A DNA stretch of 64,000 nt from Chlorophyllum brunneum (lineage: Eukaryota > Basidiomycota > Agaricomycetes > Agaricales > Agaricaceae). Of this stretch, positions 35,330 to 46,867 are shown one piece after another. Position 1 is the stretch's first letter. Each line of letters starts with the position of its first letter. Where the stretch lies: assembly GCA_963576785.1 (NCBI GenBank), contig OY756142.1:2976001-3040000 (forward strand), read 5' to 3'. Position numbers and translations under genes: made by a program. A model generated the notes under the pieces. It searched no databases. It was not told the DNA's origin and saw nothing but the letters and a program-made list of their open reading frames with translations.

Positions 35330-36410
35330 TCTGACCAGAACAACAGTATATGAGCAGCAGTAGCTCATCAAGAACACCAAGAAGACCAAGAGCTCCAAGA
35401 CCAACAGACATCCAGGGATTACCAGTAACCACTGGATCCAAACAATGAACAGAACCCAAAATCCCTGAAGGCCTTAAGCAGCAGAAATCTGAACATAGCA
35501 TAGATAAAGACACAGCTCTTTTCAAGACCCTATTCAACACAAACATTGCTAAGACCACATGTAACATAGAAGTTGCCAAGACCCCATTCAACACAGAGGT
35601 TGCCAAAACCATATCTGATATAGAAATCACCAAGACCTATGAAAACAAAGAATCTGAAATATCTGACATAGAAGTCACCAAAACCTACAAGAATGGACAT
35701 AGCAAACCAGAGACAGAATCCGAAATGGCCAATGAAATCAATTTCCCAAAGAACCTAGCCCTAGAACCAGGATACTTCAATGGAGATAGAACCAAGTTTG
35801 ATGATTGGTAGAGAGCAATGTCCTTATAGATACTCTTCAACAAGATTGATGATAATAAACAAAAGATAATTGGAGTATTAGCACAAATGAAAGGAGGACT
35901 AGCAGGTCCTTATGCCAATGTCAAGTTATAGATGATTCAAGACAAGAAAACACTGGCATTTGATGACTTAGGAGATGGTAGCCAACTTCTCCTTGGGGAA
36001 TAGGAAAGCTATAGCAGAAGGGGAAATTGAGTTGTTCAAGCAGGGAAAAAGAAACACTGCAGATTTCTTAATAGAGTTTGAAGCATTGAAAACCCAAGCA
36101 GGAACAGATGATGCACACACCATATTCCTTCTCAAATGACACACCCAAGCAGACATTATCAGAACTATTGTAGGCTACCTGACAGCCTCAATTCCAAACA
36201 TATATGATAAATGGAGAAACACAATCCTTGCAGTGGGACAGGGATATGAAACCGCAGACATTACCCAAGAAGACATCAGAACAAGTACAAGAGTCACATA
36301 TGGAGGTGGAGGACAACCAATAGAGATTGGGAGACAAAGGACAGATGCCAATCAGAATAGCAAACTAAGATATTATGTCCAAACCTCGAACCTACATCAG
36401 AGGTTATGAC
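35330..36410 (+). pseudogene. Gag region of gypsy element G1, with in-frame stops
   Basis: The reading frame gives a variable N-terminus containing 9-residue repeats (35524-35631). NLALEPGYFNGDRTKFDDW (about 35755) is a typical retrotransposon Gag start, followed by a helical region with TADFLIEFEALKTQAGTDDA (about 36065) and HTQADIIRTIVGYLTASIPN (about 36145). At least three TAG codons (after DDW, after AMSL and after NVKL) and one TGA (about 36137) interrupt it. The Gag would form the virus-like particle. No zinc knuckle was seen in this stretch. Confidence 0.7.
35524..35631 (+). repeat. 27 bp tandem repeat in G1 gag (four 9-residue units)
   Basis: Units start at 35524, 35551, 35578 and 35605 and encode KTLFNTNIA, KTTCNIEVA, KTPFNTEVA and KTISDIEIT. 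A fifth degenerate unit follows after a short insert. Confidence 0.85.
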
Positions 36411-38300
36411 AAATTCCCAGAAGCAATACCACCTATCCCACCACTATGATCCAATGATGCCATCATTGACTCTCTACTTCAACTAGCCTGGAAATATACA
36501 CCATACTTACATGTATGTGACACTGATGGACTCTACTTATGCACCATTGAGAACAATCTCTATGGCACCTGGAATAATGGTTGGAAAGCATGACTGACTA
36601 CTGAAGAAACTATGCAGTACATCCACCCCTACATGTACACTTGTGGACCAGCACTCGAAGCACTTATTCACTAACAAATCACCAATGGAATCTATTGCAT
36701 AGAGATGCAACCTAGGGACTTATCACCAGACAATGAACCTACTGTACCTAGCAGTGACAGCAACGACTCTCCCCATCTACTATTGCAATCTACTTGAGCC
36801 TTTGTTGAGTCACCTGAGTCTTATCTCTCCAAAAAACCAATTGCATCAATGTCATCCTTATCATCTGACTCCAATCATCCTATGGATGCAGTTCTTCCAT
36901 CACCACTATCATCATCATCATCCCCTATCACTTTGTCCTATATGTTTTGTGACTGCAGCTGTTCCAATGGATCTCCATTATCATCATCTGAGATCTCTGA
37001 GGATGAGTAAGTACTTATCCATTTCATTTTCATCAGTTTCACTTTGCTCTATATTTAGTTGTTTCACTGTTATCAGTTTCATGTCTATTTTTAGTAGTGT
37101 TTTGTCTTGAGTTTCATATCATAAAATAGCTGACTGTATTAGAAAGTCAAAGCTTAAGCTTTGATCTTCTACAGGGATAGTCTTCTTGATTACCCAAGAA
37201 GAGTTTCCATTGATAGTTGCTGTCAATCAATAGAAGATTGCTTAACTGCTTATTCTCTACTCACCCTCATCACTCAGAGCTACAAGATAAATGGGATTCC
37301 CATTTCTTGGTTGAGTAATGACAGTTTGATAACGTTTGCTTATCTGGTTACTTGGCTGAGATAGGTATTAAGGCTATACCCTAGAGGTCACATCCTCTTC
37401 GATTGCCCTTAGTAGCCAAATCCATAACAATAGATCAAAGCTTCCGCTGAGTCATTTCAGCGTAGGGAACAAGAACCCCAGTGTTATCTGCATCATTGCT
37501 ATTGTCGCTGAACAAGGATAATATCTTCCTGCATCATTGCCATTGTTGCTGTTACAGAAAGCCAAGAAGAGTTGTACACAGTGCCTATCTGCCATATAGG
37601 AGCATAACTCGCTATCAGTCACATAGGACCCACATTGCACCTGCCAGTACCTAGAGTACCCCTTAAGTTAGTAGGGCCAAGCACAAAGACCCGCTTATAG
37701 AACATATACTATCAACCAACTTTGTGGTTTCCTCCTGGAGAAGAAGAGAAACTTGCCTGCCATGCATCCTGCCTCTGGATTCCCATTGAGAAGTACTCTG
37801 GTTGAAAGAAGACCCAGAAGGAACAGAAGGTCACAACCACTAGGCTATAGAGAAGCCGTCTGTAGAGAAGCTAAACCAAACAGCTGCCATCTAGTCAGTC
37901 AGATGATACTAGCAACCATGAAGATGCATCATACCTTGCTGCTGTTATGCCAGTAACAGATTCCCTCAAAAAGCGAGAGCACTCAGTAGAGGATGCCCTC
38001 AAAACCTGTTGTGTATTCCCAGGAAGTATAGGAAGAAGTTGCAAATAATTGTTGGTGAGATAAAGGTGCAGCTTGGTCAAGATTGAATGAGTCTGACATT
38101 ACACAAAGCAAAGGGAGACTACTCCACCCGTACCTCCAGTCTATAGGACTAGATTGCAATCCAAGGCTGCAGAGTCTTGTAGTATTGAGCCTACTCAATG
38201 AACTTCCCAGTGAAACCCAGAACCAGTTCAATATTCCTCACCAGCCTCCATCTAATGGTCCACCTTGACCACTTCCCAACCCTTTGAATGACTTTCAACT
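36411..38300 (+). other. Retroelement-derived region of unclear assignment
   Basis: CpG-poor, plus-strand-coding DNA with stops. At 36410-37010 a frame reads RGYDKFPEAIPPIPPL, LQLAWKYTPYLHVCDTDG, LTTEETMQYIHPYMYTCG and a Ser/Pro-rich tail. 37160-37360 and 37690-37960 contain shorter protein-like stretches (for example FPPGEEEKLACHASCLWIP). It could be the 3' part of G1 gag, an accessory reading frame, or the 5' region of G2. No second LTR pair bounding G2 was found here. Confidence 0.4.
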
Positions 38301-38723
38301 AGCACCACAGCTAGTAGGATTAGAACCAGTGAACCTGCCCCAAGACAGAGTTCAGAGTCTTATCAGACACCTGCTTACATGCAATCCAACTGGGCACAAC
38401 AAGTGATCTCAAGACAGCAATCACAGTAATCCCAGCAATCCCAGCAGTCCAACCAACAGTATAGAGAAACTGTCTCTACCAAGTCTGAACACTCAGACAA
38501 CCCCAAGCACTCTGAATATGGAAGTGAGTACTCTGAAGAGCCACTACCCCAGACACCAGAACCTGAGCCCCAATATGAATTTGACGACAACATATCAAAC
38601 TCACCAAACCCACTTGCTGGAGCCCTCCAGCTACTCCAAGAACAAAGAGAAAGGGAAGCTCAACAAAGTCAAACCAGCCAGATAACCAACTATCAGTCAA
38701 CCAGCTACCAGACAACCTAACCA

Positions 38724-39890
38724 GTGGTACCTCCCAGTACCCACCAGCAGACAACCAGAATACCAGGACCTCCATTCACACTCAGGACAACCCAGCAGCC
38801 ACAAACCTGCCAATCATCCCTGTCAAACTCCCCAGCAAGCTTGCCACCAAACTCACCCACAGAATCAAACATGCCAGACCCCAAACTCCCAAAGCCCACC
38901 GTTTTCTACAGTGACCTGTTTGACTATCCCAACTGGAAGCAGAACCTCCAGATCTACTTTGTATCACAGCCTAACAATCTACCAAACAACAAGTCCAAAA
39001 TCATGTATGCCCTCCTTAGTATGGAAAGATTGGCCAGAGAATGGAAACAAGCCTATACCATCTCACACACCACCAACAATGTCTTTAGCCCTACCCAGAC
39101 CATCAAACAGTTCCTCACAGAACTTGACACTTCATTTCTACCTACAAACAACACCCTCGTTGCCATCAATCAACTATTTAATGTTATCCAGAATAGATGA
39201 CCCACCACAGTCTATGTTGAGCAATTCAAGAATATGTGTACCCAAGCTGGAATCACCTATGCAGAGACTAAAATCATGTTCTTCATTAAAGGACTGGATC
39301 CGTATTACAGTCAGAACCCTACTCCAAACAACATCAATGCTTGGTACACAACCGTATGAAATGCAGCAACAATGGCACACCTACAACAGAATTTTAGCTC
39401 AATAGGACATTGTCACTCAGTATGACATACCTCCCATCACTCAAAATATTGTACTCTGAAAGTATCAAGTTTGATGTCTTATACAAGACCTTACCAGCCA
39501 ACTCAAAGAAGCAGTAACCCCCCAGGCTATGGTCCCATGGATGTCAACCACATCCTCAAGCAGCAGCTCAATAATCTTTACCCAATAGGAAAAGGATCTG
39601 ATAAAGAAGGAGAAGAACTTGAGGAAGAAGTATCATTAGACAATGAAGAATATTTGAATGCAATTACCCAGCAAGTTGCCTGCATGGCCACAAAACTTGC
39701 TATAGCCCAACTCAATGCTATCTTATCACCTGAACTCTGGAAGTTATACAACAAACAAAAATGTTTCACATGCAAATCTGCTGGACATTTCTCCAGAAAT
39801 TGCCTGCAACAAAGCCATGGAAAGAACCATGTCAGCATGTCAAAGAATGCTACTTATAAGTCCAAACACTTTGACCAAAGCAAGCAATGA
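38724..39890 (+). pseudogene. Gag of gypsy element G2 with CCHC zinc knuckle
   Basis: After a Gln/Ser/Pro-rich leader (from about 38380) the frame gives PTVFYSDLFDYPNWKQNLQI, a helical capsid-like region, and MCTQAGITYAETKIMFFIKG. The knuckle is CFTCKSAGHFSRNC (about 39756-39797), CX2CX4HX4C, which binds the element's RNA. At least two TGA stops (about 39197 and 39357) and a TAG break the frame. The acidic stretch EEELEEEVSLDNEEYL precedes the knuckle. Confidence 0.75.
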
Positions 39891-40066
39891 TTCAAATCTA
39901 CCCAAATTGTGAATATAATGGAAGATGCCTCTGATGAAGAGATAGAGGAACTCTTCAATATTGCAGACAGTCATCCCGATGAAGACCTAATCAAGTCTTT
40001 TGTCTGAAGAGACTAGCTACTGTATCTAGATCTCAAACTATAAAGAAACTGCAGATTTCTTATTCG

Positions 40067-42317
40067 ATGCCACAATATGATAACTACCCCCAACCCAAGC
40101 CACCTCACAAACCTGACACTGAACAAATTACCACTGTTAACATTGTTCCAAAGAACAATACTATCTATGTTCCAACTACTGTCCACTTACCTAGCACAAC
40201 TACCAAACACCTTGCCCTCCTAGATTCAGGAGCAGCCAGAAATTACATTGACCTATCTCTTGTACAATGATGAAACCTACCAACCCATCCACTTAACACA
40301 CCAGTCACCATCCTTAATACCAATGGAACCACCAATAGGCAAGGACAAGCCACCCATGATGCTGTCCTTAGACTCACCATAGATGGACAACAAATGATTC
40401 TAAAACCAAGAATCATTGGACTAGGAATGCCACACCTAATCTTAGGAATGCCCTGGCTATCACAATTCAACCCAGAAGTTGATTGGTCAAGAAAAACTAT
40501 GAAATGGAGAACCCCATTTATTGACAACCCCCAGCTCAACCACCTCATCACCTCCATGGATGACAGTGCAAATGAAGCCAAACAAGTGAACCACATTTAT
40601 CTTGAACCTGCCATATTTGAAGAAATAAACTTCAAAGCCAATGCCTCCCAGTTTATTGCCCAGCAATATAGAGAGAAAAAAGAGACTGAACCTCTGAAAA
40701 TTGTACCAGCTGATTTTCATGACTACCTCAATATATTCAGTGAACAAGTTGCTTCACAATACCCACCCACTTGACTGTGGGACTACAAAATCAAGATGAA
40801 AGAATCTTTCGAACCAAAAGCTGGACCTGCTTATCAACTATCACCCCAAGAGACCAATGAACTCGATAAATTCATCAAGGAGAACCTAGCCAAAGGTTAC
40901 ATTTGACAATCGAAATCACCTATGGCCTCACCTTTTTTCTTTGTAGGAAAAAAAGATGGAAAACTCTGCCCATGTCAAGACTATTGATATCTCAATAGTT
41001 ATACCATCAAGAATGCATACCCAATCCCACTCATTTCATCACTACTCGACAAACTTAAAGGTTTACCAAACTTGATGTATGCACCAGATACAACAATATC
41101 TGCATCCAAAAAGGCGATGAATGGAAAGCCACATTCAAAATACCAAAAGGCCTATACAAGCCAACTATGATATTCTTTGGGATGTGCAACTCCCCAGCCA
41201 CTTTCCAATCCATGATGGACCACATATTCTGCCCCTTGATCAACAAAGGAGGAGTCCTTGTATACATGGATAATATTCTCATACATGCCAAAACACAAGA
41301 AGAACTCTAACACCTTACCCATGAAGTATTAAAACTACTTCATGAATATGACCTATTTCTTAAGCCTGAGAAATGTGAATTCAAAAAACAATACCTTGAG
41401 TACCTTGGTGCTGTAATCTCCCCATCATCCATTAAAATGGATGCAGCCAAACTTGAAGGAATCAAGAATTGGCCAATATCCAAAACAACCTGTGATATGC
41501 AAAAATTTATTGGATTCTGTAACTTCTACAGAAGATTCATCAAGAATTATGCACAACACACCACACCACTAAACTCCCTCATGTCCAAGAATATTAAATT
41601 CCATTGGACCAACAAGTACCAAACTGCCTTTGAAGATCTGAAGAAACACTTCATGGAAAAGCCTATTTTGATTGTGCCAGATCCTGACAAACCTTTCGAA
41701 ATCGAAACTGATACTTCTGTATATGCCTCAGGAGCCATCCTCACTCAACATGACAATAATGGAGTAAAGCACCTGATTGTCTTTATCTCCAGAGCATTCA
41801 ACTCAACAGAATGAAACTACCACTGCTCAGAGCAAGAATGGCTAGCTATCATACAAGCCTTAAAAGAATGGCACCACCATTTGGAAGGAGCCAAACATGA
41901 ATTCATTGTATGGAGCAATCACGAGAACTTATCCCAATTCAAGGAACCCCAGACCCTTAATCAACGTCAAGCCCGATGGGCAGCCTATATGGAATGCTTC
42001 AAACCTCAGCTAAAGGTTAAGCATATACCTAGCCAAAAGAACAGCCTAGCCAATACATTATCACGACAACCTGACCATACTCCTGATGACAAAGACAACC
42101 AGGAAGTAACTGTATTCAACAGTGCCATAGTGCACCTCCTCACCAAGGCTGATCTTGATGAAGTACGTCAACATTATGATATGATTGACCCTGATCTTGA
42201 TGAGATACCCAATAGTGATCTCCCACACAATGCCAACCAAGTTATCATTCCAAATGACCCTGGATTAAAACACTGGATCACTGAATGCACCTACAATGTC
42301 TTACCAAACCTCCATCC
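40067..42317 (+). pseudogene. Pol of G2, first part: protease, reverse transcriptase, RNase H, integrase N-terminus
   Basis: The aspartic protease motif LALLDSGAARNYIDLSLV lies at about 40213-40266. RT begins near YQLSPQETNELDKFIKENL (about 40837) and continues with SKSPMASPFFFVGKKDGKL and a TGA where QDYR is usual. The YXDD box reads YMDN, with Asn at 41272-41274. RNase H/thumb blocks follow: FIGFCNFYRRFIKNYAQHTT, EIETDTSVYASGAIL and NHENLSQFKEPQTLN. The frame ends at the LINE junction after NVLPNLH. TGA replaces Arg at several sites. The element cannot transpose on its own. Confidence 0.8.
42302..42317. repeat. Target-site duplication of LINE L1, left copy
   Basis: TACCAAACCTCCATCC, identical to 49126-49141. 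The bases before (T at 42301 versus A at 49125) differ, fixing the length at 16 bp. Confidence 0.95.
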
Positions 42318-42775
42318 TTTTTTTTTTTTTTAAATCAACAATTTATATAGCAGTGCTCGAATGCAGTCCGCGTGTACATACATACAAATGCAGAATGTAC
42401 AGAATATTCAGGGAAGGGAAAGTAGACTATAAGTAAGCTAACCCCATGAGACTCGATGACATCTAGCGCATACACTAGAGAGATGTTTGGTACCTACGAT
42501 GTTTAGCGAAAAGAGAGAAGGAAGGGAATTTGGAGAGAGAGAGAGTGAGAGAGAGAAACTGATAGAAAAGAAACTACCAACTCGCAATCACAAGGGGAAA
42601 CATCAAACGGTACATAGCGTGTGGGCGGGTAATTACCCAGGCACCACAGGAGAGATGGAAGTTGAATGAAAACTATATACAATAGTAGACGAGCGAGGAA
42701 AGGGGAGATAGAGAAATGGATTAGAAGTCCATAACCGGGAGAGCAAAAGAAAAAGGGGGAGAAAAGAAAAGGAAC

Positions 42776-45700
42776 CTACGCAGGCGCAGACCCAAACCTC
42801 CTTTGGACTTGATGACGATGTAATGGTGGGATTGAACTGGCACGGATACAAGGGCGGTCGGGTTCTGGGGGGAAGCTGAATGTGGAGGGGTTACGACGCA
42901 AGAAATTGATGAAGGTCTTGATCGTGTCGACACCAAAGTGATGATCGAAGTGGTTACAACAATATAGGATATGTGACCGCATTTGCACCATTTGACTGTT
43001 GCAGTAGTGGCACGAAAGGTCCTCGTTAGGAAAGAATTGTAGTCGATATTCTCCAATCGGGGCGTGACATAAGATGGCGTGACAAGCTCTTGCGAAGAGC
43101 TGGGGCTGGTATCCACATTCTCGTATCCATGGTCCGGACTTGATGTGCGACGGTAAGGTGGAGACCCCATTTGCTTGCACCGAGAGGTGGAGGAAGGAGC
43201 TACCACTGTATGTCTTGAACCCAAACATGGCCTGCCATGTGTGAATGGTGCGTTCGGCAGACTTCTTGCATAGGTAGTCGATCGAGTTCAGTACTCGGTG
43301 GTTTCAACCCCGGTTAGGCCAGGCAACTGTTTGGATCCAGTCGTGAGTGGCTTTTTGTATCCTGTACTTGCATTTCGACAGCGTGTGATAGAAGGAAAGG
43401 CGGTGTCGGTCTGATTTATTGAACTAAGCCCAGAGTGCCTTCGATGTGAGGATGGACTGTTGCTGGCAGGAGTGCGGCGAACAGTTGAGTAGGAGCTGGG
43501 AGGCTGCAATGGAGTCGGTGAACACATGAATGTGTTCAATCTGGTCGTATTTGTCAGTAGCGAGTACCTTGGTAATACCTAAGTACTGCACTACTAGTTC
43601 TGTGTCTGTCGACGTGGTTCCTCCGAGCCTCTTCATGATAGAGCTCCTGCCATCAAGATGTCAAATGGTGGCTGCCGCCGTAAACTGGCTGGCAAGCGGA
43701 TTGGGATTGGGGTGGACCGAGCCGTCCGTACCAATCATGATGGATTTTGCGTCCGTCGTTGCATTCGTCATTACATTGTCCCAAAGCATCTTTGAGAGGT
43801 GAGGGTTGTCCTGGTTGAATCCTATGAAAGATACATTAGTAGAGAAACAGTCAAGTAACCTACGTCCGGGCCAAAGAGATTTAGAAACAGAATTAAAATG
43901 TTCTATATACCAAGTCTCGGGGGTGGGGCACAAAAAGTCTATCACAGCTCCTAATGTCTTCTTCTTCTGAACCTCTGTGAAGTTCTTGATATGAAGTCGG
44001 TGGGGGGAAGAGTGGAATTCCTTTGTTAATCTTGCCAAAGCGTGTTCATTATCCAACGTATGAAGCTTCAACGATTGTCGTTCGGCCAACTTTCAGAGAT
44101 GAAGTTTGATGGACATGAGCCCCGCAAGGGACTCTACGCCGCCAGTGGGAGAAGTCTGGAAGGCCCTGGTGATCCAGAGCGCCGCCCTTCATTGCATTTC
44201 TGGAAGGCCCCGGTGATCCAGAGTGCCGCCCTTTGTTGCATTTTGTTAAGGATTTCACAAGTTCCCTTGGTGCGGGATCGATTGTGAAACCATAATCTGT
44301 ATCCATATGTCGCCACCGGTATGACACGAACAGTAAAGTAGTCTTTTATTACTGGGGGATAGGCCTCTGATGGAGTTCTCCAGCATTTTCATCGCCTTGA
44401 TCGAGGATATAGCCTTGGCGGAGTAGAATCGAACGTGTTCTTTAAAGGTCAACGTCCGGTCGAAATAAAAACCCAGGTATTGCCAATGGGTCTTCGGTTT
44501 GAGGGGGTTACGACCCATGAACGGCGGGGATCCCAAGTCAATTGAGGGATTCGAGTCTTGTCTTGCACACGTGAAGTGAAAGATCTCCGACTTGCCATGT
44601 TCAATTTCTAGGCCGAATTCATTCATGAGCCACTCCATTTCGCGGTACATGTGTTGTAGGATTTCCATGTTCATCTCCAGGGATGGGGATTGCACGACCA
44701 GGGTGCCATCGTCGACAAACGACAGGACATCAAAGTCCCACTTGTCTCGGTGTTCCTCCATACGGATGTCAAAGACGTGTAAGAGGGGGGCAAGGAATAG
44801 AGCGGAGAGGATGGGGCTAAGGGCCGAGCCTTGGCCTACTCCTACCGCTGCATCAAATTTTGGGGAAGTCTCATTGTTCCACCGGTAGGTAGTGCGGCAT
44901 TCTTTGAGGTAATTGTCAAAGAACGCGGCGACCTGGGGGGGAAAACCTTGTCTTCGTAGAATTTCGATGAGAAGATCATGATTGAGGGAGAGGAAGAATT
45001 GGGCCACGTCGAATGCAAGCACTGACGTTTTTTTTCTCTTTGTCCAAGCTCCCCGGATAATGTGAGTCAGGAATAAACCCACGTCCTCAGTAGACCTTTG
45101 GCGGATCACTCCCAATTGATGTGAATGGAGGACTTTGAATTTAACGGCCTCGAATTGGAGTCGTTTGGCAAGCATTTTCTCTATTAGCTTGCCAAATGTG
45201 TTGAGGAGGACGATCAGTTGGAACGCCTTCGGAGTGGAGTAGTCGGGTTTATTGGGCTTTGGAATAATCACCAACGTTGACTTTTTGAAGTGGGTAGGCC
45301 AGTGTCCGATGTTCAAACACGCACTACCGATTTTGAGAAATAGACCAGCGCAAGTTTCATCAGTGACGATCTACTTGAGATGGGACCAGGAAATATGGTC
45401 GGGACCGGGGGAGGAAGAATTCGAGGTATCCTTGAGTGACTCCATCATCTCAATGAGAGAGAAATCTACCCAAGTCCTATTCTCCATTCTGTTTGGGGGA
45501 GGAAGCTTGTCCAGAACCACCGCATTCGTTGGTCTATTGCGGGCCGCATTATAGTGGGAGTCGAGAGCTGTCCACAAATTGTCAAGTGTGAGACAGGGTC
45601 GGCCGTTGTGCCGCATGGCTTCTGTAGCCAGGAGTGCATGGTCTTTGACCCATGGCATGAGATCCCATGGGCATTTTCGGTCAACAGAGATTTCTTGTAT

Positions 45701-46867
45701 CTTTTTGTCGAAGTATGCTCTTTTTGTTTTCCTCGTGGTCTTGCGAAAAGCGTTCCATTTGCGCTTGTTCTTGTGATCCGCGCGATGCGTAGCGAGTGCG
45801 GTTGAGCACTCCTCATTCCACCAGGTCTTGGATCTAGTGGTGATCTTGGTCTTCTTCACATTTTGAGTCCACAATCTGTCAAACAAAACTCCCAATTCGG
45901 CAACAGCTCTCTCCAGCTCTTCCACATTGTTCATCAGTCAGTTCTTGTTCTTGATTCCCTCTACAATGTCTGCCAGGAACCTGGTCTCCTCTTCCGAATC
46001 CTTGGGGATGGTCAATCTTTCGACGACGACATCCATCTGTGGAATAGGTACCCTAATTAGCAGGGGGGCGTGGTCCGAGTTGTACCGATCACCATCCTGG
46101 ATAGCGTGGGAGGGAATGTGTGGTAGCATTCCCGAAACAAAGAGTAGGTCAATGACCGTGTCTGGTAAGTTAGGGTCTGAGGCATAGCGAGTCGGCTTGG
46201 CCTCAAACGGAGTTGTCCTTACAAGATTAAGGGCTTCGGTGACCATGAGGAGTTGGTCCGCACTTGCCGGGTGTTGGTCCGTTGAAGGGTCCCAGAACTC
46301 TGATCTGATGTTGATGTCTCCTCCCAAGAGAAGAAAGGGCAGGAGGTCAAAGAGTTGCTCCTCGAGGAAGTGGAGCGCGGTGTTACGACTATCGTTATAG
46401 ACGTTCAGCAGCAGTAATTCTTCTCCTCCTGCATATATAGAAACACACAGGAGATCTCGATGATCGATTAAGTCTCTTTGGATGGAAGGTCAGAGTCGTT
46501 TCAGCCTTTTGTGAGCAAAGGCAAGGACTTGCAGTGTGGTACAATGTTCCATATTGACCGTACATCGAGGGTATCATCGGCGTCCCACTTGAAGGACTTC
46601 CTCGGTGATAATTGGGTAAGAAAGGAGCATCCAGTCCGGGTGGACTGGGCCTCCTATGAGGGCCAATCCGTCGTTAGAAACAGATGATGGGATATCTCGG
46701 AGAAATCTCCAAGGGGGTTCTTGTATAAGGAGGAGGTCAACATTGCCTCTACATGCGAGGACTGTCTCCATCACTCCATATGATCTTCCTACGTTGTGAG
46801 AGCAAACCTTCAACTCATTCAGGAGTGAACAAGGAGGCCTGTCTTGCTCATTGGGGGCATTATTCAT
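42776..46867 (-). pseudogene. LINE L1 ORF2: APE endonuclease, reverse transcriptase, RNase H, C-terminal zinc motif
   Basis: Start MNNAPNEQDRPP at 46867, overlapping the ORF1 stop by ATGA. Endonuclease motifs are LLIQEPPWRF (about 46725), GGDINIRSEFWDPSTD (about 46325) and NSDHAPLLIRV (about 46080). RT motifs include IIPKPNKPDYSTPKAF, VLAFDVAQFFLSLNHDLL (about 45025), VGQGSALSPILSALFLAP and LSFVDDGTLVVQS with the FVDD box (about 44720). RNase H is IGTDGSVHPNPNP, TSTDTELVVQYLGI and HVFTDSIAA (about 43740-43500). A C-terminal CHYCN...SHILYC motif is at about 43000. Stops after QVGRR, after KNKN and after SHLK, plus a 44 bp tandem duplication near 44200, break it. Nominal length is about 1360 residues. 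Confidence 0.88.
44155..44242. repeat. 44 bp tandem duplication inside L1 ORF2
   Basis: Two units (44155-44198, 44199-44242) beginning TCTGGAAGGCC differ at a few bases. LINE L3 has a single unit at the matching place (about 60415-60460). As 44 is not a multiple of 3, it shifts the frame. Confidence 0.85.

Noticed and set aside
42530..42570. GA-rich microsatellite near the LINE ends
   Set aside because: The same tract is present in L1, L2 and L3, so it is part of the LINE 3' UTR and not an independent locus.
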